NCBI GenBank assembly: GCA_031290375.1
Contig: JAITNR010000027.1
Location: 1-15,698, forward strand
Reading direction: 5' to 3'
Origin: Prevotellaceae bacterium
GTDB lineage: Bacteria; Bacteroidota; Bacteroidia; Bacteroidales; Paludibacteraceae
DNA: 15,698 nucleotides
Part shown: positions 7,500-14,758 of the stretch, one piece after another
Position numbering within the stretch: the first letter of the stretch is position 1
Layout of the letters: each line of letters starts with the position of its first letter
Notes under the pieces: generated by a model
Databases searched by the model: none
Seen by the model: the letters and a program-made list of their open reading frames with translations, nothing else
Told to the model about the DNA's origin: nothing
Position numbers and translations under genes: made by a program

Positions 7500-7688
7500 C
7501 GAGTCAAGCCCGCAATGACGTAAATAACTTTGTATAGCGAACTTATTTCATTTTGGTATAACTCGTAACGTTTTTAGTTTCTGAATTGTTTCGTTCCTCG
7601 CAATGACGCATTGCGTTTGGGCTCTGTGTTATTACGAGCGGAGCGAAGCTATCTATCCAGCGTCATTGCAGGCTTGACCCGCAATCTC
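7493..7688. repeat. MITE-like element bounded by 28-bp inverted repeats
   Basis: The arm at 7493-7520 and the reverse complement of 7661-7688 agree at 25 of 28 positions, with the core gtcaagcc-c/t-gcaatgacg. The 196-bp unit encodes nothing. It encloses one copy of the 'tcgttcctcgcaatgacg' repeat at 7581-7610. This looks like a small non-autonomous element or a folded repetitive extragenic sequence; I see no target-site duplication that I can be sure of. Confidence 0.6.
7581..7610 (+). repeat. 'TTCGTTCCTCGCAATGACG' repeat, copy 2
   Basis: ctgaattgtttcgttcctcg followed by caatgacgca. It matches copy 1 (402-432) with few changes and lies inside the inverted-repeat element. Confidence 0.75.
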
Positions 7689-7703
7689 AAATCGAAGAGG
7701 GTG

Positions 7704-7740
7704 CTGTGAATTGCTTCGCTTTACTCCTCGCAATGACGCA
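7704..7740 (+). repeat. 'TTCGTTCCTCGCAATGACG' repeat, copy 3 (with internal insertion)
   Basis: ctgtgaattgcttcgcttta followed by ctcctcgcaatgacgca: the same core as copies 1 and 2 but a few bases longer in the middle. It is followed, as after 7512-7520, by a segment ending in cattttggtata (7551-7560 and 7790-7801), so part of the gap looks duplicated. Confidence 0.65.
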
Positions 7741-7814
7741 AAGTAATGTATGAATGATGAATGCGTTCTCTGCGGACTTAGTTTTATTCCATTTTGGTAT
7801 AAATTGAAAATTAA

Positions 7815-7850
7815 TAAAAAAACGCTCTCTTTTTAGAAAGCATTTTTTTA
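7815..7850 (-). terminator. Rho-independent terminator, best read on the minus strand
   Basis: On the minus strand ATGCTTTCT pairs with AGAGAGCGT over nine bases with two G-T wobbles, around a four-base loop, followed by a run of T. Read on the plus strand the same stem has two C-A mismatches. It lies about 130-160 bases past the leuS stop and would end leuS transcripts. Confidence 0.7.
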
Positions 7851-7974
7851 GGACAGGGCACTTTATACTGTTTTGTACAAAAGACGGATAAGAAGACAAA
7901 ACGATGACAATAGTTTTTATCTGTCTTATCGCGAAGCATTTGTCCATGCCTCAAATATATCTGCGTGAAAAATA

Positions 7975-9624
7975 TCAATTCTCAGTTTTTCCGTACACCC
8001 ACCCTTTTGCCCGTCCAAGCGGCGGCTCGCCTGTGTCGGTAGGCAGAAATTTATCCACTTCGGGCAACTGAACCGGCAAATCCTTTTCATCAACCACGTG
8101 CGGCATTCCATCTTTGTAATAAATTGGAAAAGGCTCACCCCAATAGCGCTGACGACTGAAAATAGCATCACGTAAACGATAATTGACCTTGACCTTGCCC
8201 AAACCACTTTCCTCAACATACCGCTTGGTTTTGGCAATCGCCTCTTTTACCGTTAAACCATTCAAAACCAAAGTATTATTTTGATTATCATTGTTCTGAA
8301 TTGGCGAATTTATCATTGTTCCCTCTTTGGCATCAAAACTTTCTCGACTTACATCCGCCCCCTCAATTAGAGGTATGATTGGCAAATTAAAGTGCCTGGC
8401 AAAAGCGTAATCCCGACTGTCGTGTGCAGGAACCGCCATAATCGCCCCCGTGCCGTAGCCCGCAAGCACGTAATCGGAAATCCAAACAGGCATTTTTTCG
8501 TTCGTAACGGGGTTGATTGCATACGAACCGCTGAAAACTCCCGTAACTTTCCTGTCGGCAATGCGTTCTCGTTCGGTGCGTTTTTTAGTCCTGTCCAAAT
8601 ATTTCTTTACATCATCGACTTGCTGAGGAGTGGTGAGCGCAGTAAGCAATTCACTTTCGGGTGCAAGCACCATAAAAGTTACACCAAAAATGGTGTCAGG
8701 GCGAGTTGTGAAAACGAGCACTACCCTACCATTATCTCCATCGGAAGAGGCTATTGAAAAGCGTATTTCTGCCCCCTCGCTGCGTCCAATCCAATTCCGC
8801 TGCGTTTCTTTGAGCGACTCCGTCCAATCAACTGATTCCAAGCCGTTTAAAAGCCGTTCCGCATACGCCGAAACCCTCAAACTCCACTGCTCCATCTTGC
8901 GCTGCACCACAGGATAACCGCCGCGAACAGACACGCCATCGCTTACTTCATCGTTGGCAAGCACCGTTCCAAGTTTGGCACACCAATTTACAGTGGTTTC
9001 TGCCAGATACGCAATGCGGTAGTTCATAAGCACCTCTTGCTGTTGGCGTTCATCCCACGATTTCCATTCGTGAGCCGTAAAATGAAGCTCTTCGGTTTGA
9101 GCAATATCCAAATCTTTATTGCCCTGAATTTCAAAACATTCGACAAGTTCCGCTATAGGACGCGCCTGCTTCACCTGATTGCAATAATAGGAATTAAACA
9201 TCTGAACAAAAGCCCATTGAGTCCATTTGTAATATTCGGGGTCGCACGTGCGAATTTCGCGGTTCCAATCGAACGAAAAACCTATTTTATCAAGTTGTTC
9301 TCTGTATCTTTTGATATTTTGCTCCGTTGTAACAGCAGGGTGTTGCCCGGTCTGAATAGCGTATTGCTCGGCAGGCAGTCCGTAGGCATCGTAACCCATA
9401 GGATGCAGCACGTTAAAGCCTTTCAAACGTTTGTAGCGAGCATAAATATCCGATGCAATGTACCCAAGCGGATGCCCCACGTGCAAGCCCGAACCGGAAG
9501 GATATGGAAACATATCAAGCACATAATACTTCGGCTTATCGAGGTCAATATCAACGTTGTACGTGCGATTTTCCTTCCAATACTGCTGCCACTTTTTTTC
9601 AATTTCCTTAAAATTATATTCCAT
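7975..9624 (-). CDS. leuS: Leucyl-tRNA synthetase, N-terminal 549 residues only (truncated)
   Basis: Clear LeuRS: PYPSGSGLHVGHPLGY (41-54) with the HVGH form of the HIGH motif; HPMGYDAYGLPAEQYAI; the CP1 editing domain with TTRPDTIFGVTFMVLAPE (306-323) and GTGAIMAVPAHDSRDYAFA (391-409); and LRDAIFSRQRYWGEPFPI (484-501). The frame ends after GEPPLGRAKGWVY plus six unrelated residues. Full bacterial LeuRS is about 800-950 residues. Missing are the DTF..SS segment, the second half of the Rossmann fold with KMSKS, the anticodon-binding helices and the C-terminal domain. The downstream DNA contains none of them in any frame I could read. The product alone could not charge tRNA. Options: a pseudogene beside an intact copy elsewhere, a split LeuRS (as in Aquifex, which breaks elsewhere), or an assembly or deletion join. 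The N-terminal half shows no internal stop, so decay, if any, is recent. Confidence 0.9.
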   Translation of the reverse strand: MEYNFKEIEKKWQQYWKENRTYNVDIDLDKPKYYVLDMFPYPSGSGLHVGHPLGYIASDIYARYKRLKGFNVLHPMGYDAYGLPAEQYAIQTGQHPAVTTEQNIKRYREQLDKIGFSFDWNREIRTCDPEYYKWTQWAFVQMFNSYYCNQVKQARPIAELVECFEIQGNKDLDIAQTEELHFTAHEWKSWDERQQQEVLMNYRIAYLAETTVNWCAKLGTVLANDEVSDGVSVRGGYPVVQRKMEQWSLRVSAYAERLLNGLESVDWTESLKETQRNWIGRSEGAEIRFSIASSDGDNGRVVLVFTTRPDTIFGVTFMVLAPESELLTALTTPQQVDDVKKYLDRTKKRTERERIADRKVTGVFSGSYAINPVTNEKMPVWISDYVLAGYGTGAIMAVPAHDSRDYAFARHFNLPIIPLIEGADVSRESFDAKEGTMINSPIQNNDNQNNTLVLNGLTVKEAIAKTKRYVEESGLGKVKVNYRLRDAIFSRQRYWGEPFPIYYKDGMPHVVDEKDLPVQLPEVDKFLPTDTGEPPLGRAKGWVYGKTEN

Positions 9625-10102
9625 TTTTTTATATTTCAGACCTGATTGTAAATGGTCGTTTTTTTTTATTTTTTGTCATCAAAGAGTCTGCTTCACAAGC
9701 ACACTGACGACACGGATTTAGGCACAAAAAACAAAAAACTTGTAATGTTTTAATTTCTGGCTTGCTTCGTTCCTCGTAATGATGCGAAGTCCAAGAGCAA
9801 TACGTCTTTGCAGGAACGACAAGTCAGATACATTTTATGTCTTATTTATTTTTCATTGCTTAACAGATTGTTACTGATTTGCAAAAATTTTATTTTTTTA
9901 GTATGTGATAATCAATAATATAAAAATCCACTCCACACTATCCGTGTACAAAAAAACTTTTGAAACACCCTTTTGCAAAGTTACATTTTTTTTCATAATT
10001 AATATTCGGGCAAAAGACAGATAAAACAAGGTAAAGATAGAGGCAAAAATCAGTAACAGATTTCAACCCATTACTGCTCAAATCAAAAAACATAAAAAAT
10101 CG
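9625..10102. other. Gene-free gap between leuS and the exported-protein operon
   Basis: Contains repeat copy 4, a 12-bp perfect inverted pair (tgttactgattt at 9869-9880 and its complement at 10047-10058, about 165 bp apart) and a 22-base stretch, ttttgcaaagttacattttt plus tt at 9971-9992, identical to the one at the DUF349 promoter (4181-4202). No clear leuS promoter was found; the only TAnnTTTG on the minus strand here is TAACTTTG at 9976-9983, about 350 bp from leuS and lacking a spaced TTTG. No RNA gene was recognised. Confidence 0.7.
9757..9788 (+). repeat. 'TTCGTTCCTCGCAATGACG' repeat, copy 4
   Basis: ctggcttgcttcgttcctcg followed by taatgatgcgaa. Same core as the other copies with a few substitutions, upstream of leuS. 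Confidence 0.7.
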
Positions 10103-10134
10103 TTTGCGTATAAAAAAAACTTTATCTACCTTTG
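10103..10134 (+). promoter_or_regulatory. Bacteroidetes-type promoter of the T9SS/RHS operon
   Basis: TTTG at 10103-10106, a 20-base spacer, TACCTTTG at 10127-10134, then 34 bases to the ATG at 10169. The -7 octamer is identical to those before rpmB and the DUF349 gene, so the surface-protein operon appears to use the housekeeping sigma factor. Confidence 0.85.
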
Positions 10135-10168
10135 CATTTGGAATATTAACTGAAATAAACAGTTATTT

Positions 10169-10594
10169 ATGAGAAAATTTTTATTTTTTGTAATGCTAAT
10201 TACCTGTTTCAACGGTTATGGGCAGGGCAATTTAGTGTTTTCGTACGATGCATCTGGCAACTGCATTAGAAAATACCTGACGGTGGTAATGTCTTCGCCC
10301 GCAAAGCCGGACGTGGACAATGAGGAAGTGCAACCACAAACCGATTTGATTGGTGATTTAAAGGTAACAGTCTATCCAAACCCGACTGACGGACTTTTGC
10401 AGGTCGTAATTGACGGCACAAGCGAGCAGGATTTTCGCTTTACGCTTCTTGATATGAGCGGGACAGTTTTACAAAACTTTATTTCTCATTCGTTGACGAA
10501 TGAGATTGACATGAGCACCTGTATTGCAGGCGTTTATGTATTACGATTGCAGATAAAGGAAAAACTGTCAGTTTTCAGAATCATTAAAAAGTAA
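10169..10594 (+). CDS. Small exported protein with YD-repeat stub and T9SS type A sorting domain
   Basis: The 141-residue product starts with a signal peptide (MRKFLFFVMLITCFNGYGQ, cleavage near residue 19). Directly after it comes NLVFSYDASGNCIRKY, which reads like a single YD (RHS) repeat 'YDxxGNxIRR'. A linker (about 45-62) leads to a C-terminal domain starting VTVYPNPTDGLLQVVI, with LLDMSGTVLQNF, a GVYVLRLQ strand and a basic end FRIIKK. That is the type A sorting domain recognised by the type IX secretion system, so the protein should cross the outer membrane and have the domain removed or be attached to A-LPS. There is almost no cargo between signal and sorting domain. It is followed after 6 bp by the RHS gene. 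It may be a partner of that protein or the remains of a larger RHS gene after deletion. Confidence 0.8.
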   Translation: MRKFLFFVMLITCFNGYGQGNLVFSYDASGNCIRKYLTVVMSSPAKPDVDNEEVQPQTDLIGDLKVTVYPNPTDGLLQVVIDGTSEQDFRFTLLDMSGTVLQNFISHSLTNEIDMSTCIAGVYVLRLQIKEKLSVFRIIKK

Positions 10595-10600
10595 AACTTT

Positions 10601-13600
10601 ATGAAAAGGAAGGCAATATTTTTAGCAACTGTACTGACAGTAAACATTTTTGTGCAGGCACAAACAACAGAAAATGCAGAGACGCAGGCAATTACTATAC
10701 CTATTTTAGAGCAATTTGTAACGGCAATGCCGGCAACAGCAAGCGTAACTCAAACAGGTTCTGCCAATTACAGTATTCCGATTGAAGTGCCGCCCGGCAC
10801 AAACGGACTCCAGCCTCAAATTGCCATTTCCTACAATTCTCAGGGAGGTTTTGGCGCAATGGGCATCGGTTGGGATATTTCTGGCTTGTCGGCTATTACG
10901 CGAGGCTCCAAAAGTTTTTATTACGATGGAGATGCCATAGCCTACAATTCTGTACAGTTTGACAATACAGACCAACTTTATTTAGATGGGCAAAGGCTGA
11001 TTTTGTTGAGTGGAACGCATTTGTTCTTTGGAGCGGTATATGGTTTTGAAATTGAAAATTACTCAAGAGTAACTGCCAAAGCAGATGGACTATTAATTTA
11101 TTTTGAATTGAAAACTCCTGATGGACAGATTATTGAGTATGGCAGACAGAATAATTCCAAGCTGACGGGAACGGGAGGAACTTTATCTTGGAGAGTCAGC
11201 AGGCAAGCAGATGTGACCGGTAACAGTATAAACTATTTTTACTCCTCGTTGGGTAGAACTTTGAAAAAAATTACTTATGCGGGCGGTGAAAATTCAATAG
11301 AATTTAATTACTCTTTAAACAACAAAAATCCACAAAAGAAGTACATCAAGGATTTTCTTGTGGTTAATGATTCGCTTCTGTCAAGCATTGTTACAAAAAA
11401 TGCAGGCAAAAACGTTAAACAATATGCCTTAACGTACACTACATCAAGTACGGACAAACGATTGTTGTCAATTGGAGAGTATAATTGGGGAACAAGCATA
11501 TTTTCCTTATCGGATTCTTTCAATTTTTTGAGTACTACGAATGTTGAATGGGGAGAAGAAAGTGGAATTCTGGATGTTATAGTAAAACAGATGGAGGACG
11601 GCAATGTGGTAAATGTAAAAAACTCTTATTTGTATTCAGGTGATATTGACGGCAATGGCACCGATGAGATAATTTTACTTCATTGTTATAAGACTTCTAC
11701 AGGTCCTGTACTGCAAATTGACACGTACGCATTGAATGCACAGGGGACAGCACTTACATTGAGACAATCCTATTATGCGGACGGTACTTTGATTGCCGTG
11801 AAAGATTGTGACTACAATGCGTTTCTCATTAATCTGAATGACGACCAATATGCCGATTTGTTAATATCAGGCTACTTAAAGCAAGGAAGCAATACAACCT
11901 ACTCTACCATTCAATTACAGGGGCTCTTTGGAAATTCCGAAGGAAAGTTTGGCAGTCTTCAAAGTTTGCTTCCTTATGTGAATGATGAACATGGAGTTTG
12001 GGGTAATCAACTTCTCGGCGATTTTGACGCTAATGGCAAACTTGATTTGTTACATATAGTAGCACCAGACCAAGCCAATTCGCATATAGTTTTTACTGAC
12101 CACATCAACATTATTGAATCCGTTAAGTGGGATAACAGCAAGAGGACTTTTTTTTATAGCGAGGGATTGATTAATCGTAGATATAAACCTTTTTTTCAGG
12201 CACTTTACCCTGTTGATATGAATTCAGACAACAGAACGGATATAGTGATACACTGTAATGAACACACAGACCCAGAATACAAGTGGAGAATTGCCCTGAG
12301 CAACGGATTGGATGCAGAGCCGACCATGCAGGAAACAAACTTGGTAAATGCTCACAGCCATACAAGTTATAAGGACTACGACCTACAGTATCCTGTTTTC
12401 CTTGATTATAACGGAGACGGCTTTACAGATGTTGTAATAGCAGACGAAACCTACCTGAGCAGCTGTAACGGTTTGTGCGATACCAAATGGTATTTTTACA
12501 AAAATAACAATGGCACGCTGGAACTGGAAAAAATTATTGACAGGGGCAAACAGGAACTTTCGAGAATGCAGCCTGTAGTAATGGATATAAACAACGACGG
12601 CATTCAAGACCTGGTCTATGCTGATGGTGTTAACTATCGTGCTTTCACAATGCCTCAGGCAAACAAAAGGCTCTTAATTCATAAAATCACCAACGGACTG
12701 GGGCAGGTTGACCAGTTTACCTACAAGTACAACAACAGTTACGAAAAACCGAACGGTACAGACGTTAGAATACTAAATGCTTCGATAGTGCTGGTTGACA
12801 GGCATATACAATCAAATGGCGACACAGTTGCCTATACTTTTCAGAAGGCAAAATATCACAAATTTAAGGGATTTTTAGGGTTTGAAACAACTGCCGCAAA
12901 CAATATCACAACGGACTTCAGAACGGAAAACACATATCAAGCTATTGGCAATTATTTTAACTGGGCTTTGCAGACACAAAAAGTATCTGTTCCCAACCTT
13001 GTTTCCGGGGCGGTAACTCAAGGAACTTCTGCATCGCCTGACAGTTCTCCCATATCACCTATTGATCCTCCTTCCATGTCGCTATGGTACGACATCTCTA
13101 CAACAACTTACACAAACAGTAGCATTGTGATAGATGCAGCTAAAAAACGTTATATTCCAATAATTTTGCAGGCAGTATCAATCGACAATTTGACAGGCAT
13201 TACCAAAACCGTCAATTATCTGTACAATACAAATGGAACCTTGAGTAAAGAACAGATTTCGGAAGGCGGTTTTACAACAAAAACGGAATATTCGGATTTT
13301 GTTTCGGCAAACAACAGCCCTGTTGCGTATCTGCCTCAAACAAAAAAAGTTACATATTCAAACAGTGAGGGTAATATCGAATATATTACAAAATTTGAAT
13401 ATAACAGTACAGGGCAAATTTTCAGGCAAACCGAGTTTTTTGGCAAACCAAATAAAATTATAACAGGTTTTGAATATTTTCCAACAGGCAATTTAAAGAA
13501 AACAACCGTAGCCATTACCAATTTAACAACGCGGACAACCGAGTATGAATATGATAATCTGTTCCGTTTGCCAACAAAGAAAATAAACGCATTTGGGCAA

Positions 13601-14752
13601 TATTCTGAAACGGGCTATGACTTTGCCAACGGAAATGTTGTATCGGAAAAGGGTATTAACGGATTAATCGTTTCGTATGGATACAGCCCGTCAGGGCAGT
13701 TGGTCCAAAAGAGAATGCCGAACGGACAGATATTTTCATACGGTCGTGCCTTCACCTCCAACTACAATTCAAAATATAAAACAACGGAAACAATGAATGA
13801 ACCTGCCTTGCAAACAGCAACCTATTATGATATTCTCGGGCGTGAAGTTTATAAAACTCAGACCGGGGCTAATGGTGCACTGTTGCATAGCAGTAATGTT
13901 TATAATGCTCAAAATCAGTTAATCAAAAGAAATTTGCCGCACGAAACAACCGAAACAAATCCTGCATATACCGAATACACATACGGCTTGTATGGACGGC
14001 TAACGCAGAAAAAAACATTTGACGGCGTTTTTGAAAATCGGACAGGCTACTCATATAGCGGAAAAACTACAACCGTTAAGGATTTAATTGATAATCAGGT
14101 AATTTCGACAACCGTATTGAATGACGCAGGACTTGTTGCAAGCAAAACCGACAGGGGTGGAACTATTGTGTATCAATATTTTGCAGACAAACAACCCAAA
14201 ATCGTAACCGCCAACGGCTCGCCAACTGAGTTCACTTATGACGAATACGGCTATCAAGCCTCTATTACCGACCCTGACGCAGGCACTATTACATACAGAC
14301 ATTACGCCAACGGATTTTTGAGTAGCCAGGCCAATGCCAAAGGCGACGTCTCAGAGTTTCTCTACGATGCCCTGGACAGAACAGAGGTAGAAATAATTAC
14401 AGAGGCTGACGGCGGTAAAGTCTATGCATATATTTATGTTTACAAACAAAGCGGAAACGGCATAGGACAGGTAGATTACCTTATTTATGGGGAAAACAAC
14501 CAGCAAAAACATAAAAGAACTTTTTCGTACGATGCAAACCATCTGATAACACAAGTAACTGATAATTATGAATATACAGATTATACTACCTGCTACCTTT
14601 ATGACCGGTGGTGGAGACAGACACTTAAACAGTCGCCCTCAGGTTTTCAGACTGTAAATGTGTATGACAACTACGGCAATATTTCGGAAATTAAAATGAG
14701 TGAAGGTCTTGTAATTTGGAAATTGGACAGTCAATTTACCTCCAATATTTAG
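10601..14752 (+). CDS. SpvB / FG-GAP / RHS (YD) repeat exported protein, C-terminally truncated
   Basis: 1383 residues. An N-terminal signal peptide (1-20, ending FVQAQ) is followed by an SpvB-like domain with TGSANYSIPIEVPPGTNGLQ, ISYNSQGGFGAMGIGWDIS and GLSAITRG (52-102). Five FG-GAP/VCBS calcium-loop repeats follow: DIDGNGTDE (348-356), DFDANGKLD (474-482), DMNSDNRTD (539-547), DYNGDGFTD (602-610) and DINNDGIQD (662-670). From about 870 to the end there are many RHS/YD repeats, such as YEYDNLFRLPTKK, YYDILGREVYK, FTYDEYGYQAS and FLYDALDRTEV. This is the shell-forming architecture of TcB/RHS proteins. The end, NVYDNYGNISEIKM...VIWKLDSQFTSNI, stops inside a repeat: there is no RHS core motif with its autoproteolysis site, no toxin domain and no T9SS domain. 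The AT-rich gene begins seven bases after the stop. Likely a cell-surface or secreted protein; substrate or target unknown. Confidence 0.9.
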   Translation: MKRKAIFLATVLTVNIFVQAQTTENAETQAITIPILEQFVTAMPATASVTQTGSANYSIPIEVPPGTNGLQPQIAISYNSQGGFGAMGIGWDISGLSAITRGSKSFYYDGDAIAYNSVQFDNTDQLYLDGQRLILLSGTHLFFGAVYGFEIENYSRVTAKADGLLIYFELKTPDGQIIEYGRQNNSKLTGTGGTLSWRVSRQADVTGNSINYFYSSLGRTLKKITYAGGENSIEFNYSLNNKNPQKKYIKDFLVVNDSLLSSIVTKNAGKNVKQYALTYTTSSTDKRLLSIGEYNWGTSIFSLSDSFNFLSTTNVEWGEESGILDVIVKQMEDGNVVNVKNSYLYSGDIDGNGTDEIILLHCYKTSTGPVLQIDTYALNAQGTALTLRQSYYADGTLIAVKDCDYNAFLINLNDDQYADLLISGYLKQGSNTTYSTIQLQGLFGNSEGKFGSLQSLLPYVNDEHGVWGNQLLGDFDANGKLDLLHIVAPDQANSHIVFTDHINIIESVKWDNSKRTFFYSEGLINRRYKPFFQALYPVDMNSDNRTDIVIHCNEHTDPEYKWRIALSNGLDAEPTMQETNLVNAHSHTSYKDYDLQYPVFLDYNGDGFTDVVIADETYLSSCNGLCDTKWYFYKNNNGTLELEKIIDRGKQELSRMQPVVMDINNDGIQDLVYADGVNYRAFTMPQANKRLLIHKITNGLGQVDQFTYKYNNSYEKPNGTDVRILNASIVLVDRHIQSNGDTVAYTFQKAKYHKFKGFLGFETTAANNITTDFRTENTYQAIGNYFNWALQTQKVSVPNLVSGAVTQGTSASPDSSPISPIDPPSMSLWYDISTTTYTNSSIVIDAAKKRYIPIILQAVSIDNLTGITKTVNYLYNTNGTLSKEQISEGGFTTKTEYSDFVSANNSPVAYLPQTKKVTYSNSEGNIEYITKFEYNSTGQIFRQTEFFGKPNKIITGFEYFPTGNLKKTTVAITNLTTRTTEYEYDNLFRLPTKKINAFGQYSETGYDFANGNVVSEKGINGLIVSYGYSPSGQLVQKRMPNGQIFSYGRAFTSNYNSKYKTTETMNEPALQTATYYDILGREVYKTQTGANGALLHSSNVYNAQNQLIKRNLPHETTETNPAYTEYTYGLYGRLTQKKTFDGVFENRTGYSYSGKTTTVKDLIDNQVISTTVLNDAGLVASKTDRGGTIVYQYFADKQPKIVTANGSPTEFTYDEYGYQASITDPDAGTITYRHYANGFLSSQANAKGDVSEFLYDALDRTEVEIITEADGGKVYAYIYVYKQSGNGIGQVDYLIYGENNQQKHKRTFSYDANHLITQVTDNYEYTDYTTCYLYDRWWRQTLKQSPSGFQTVNVYDNYGNISEIKMSEGLVIWKLDSQFTSNI

Positions 14753-14758
14753 ATAATT

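Larger units (their letters stand above)
7438..7974. other. 537-bp gene-free gap between tdh and leuS, repeat-filled
   Basis: Holds one 56-bp repeat copy, the inverted-repeat element, two short repeat copies, a duplicated 'attYcattttggtata' segment and a terminator at 7815-7850. Reading frames across it mostly translate the repeats (for example CVIARSKAKQ) and are not credible genes. The part next to leuS (7926-7985) may carry the tail of another gene; see the leuS finding. Confidence 0.8.

Noticed and set aside
7440..7810. CRISPR array
   Set aside because: The repeats differ in length, orientation and spacing, with no regular spacers and no cas genes nearby.
7687..7947. 86-codon minus-strand frame
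   Set aside because: Its end (CVIARSKAKQ) is a translation of the dispersed repeat and it crosses the terminator; no family resemblance.
7850..7990. A simple frameshift hiding the rest of leuS
   Set aside because: None of the three minus-strand frames after the stop shows the expected DTF/SS, GGxEHAxxHLLY or KMSKS segments.
9037..9645. 202-codon plus-strand frame
   Set aside because: Antisense shadow of the N-terminal part of leuS with no coding signal of its own.
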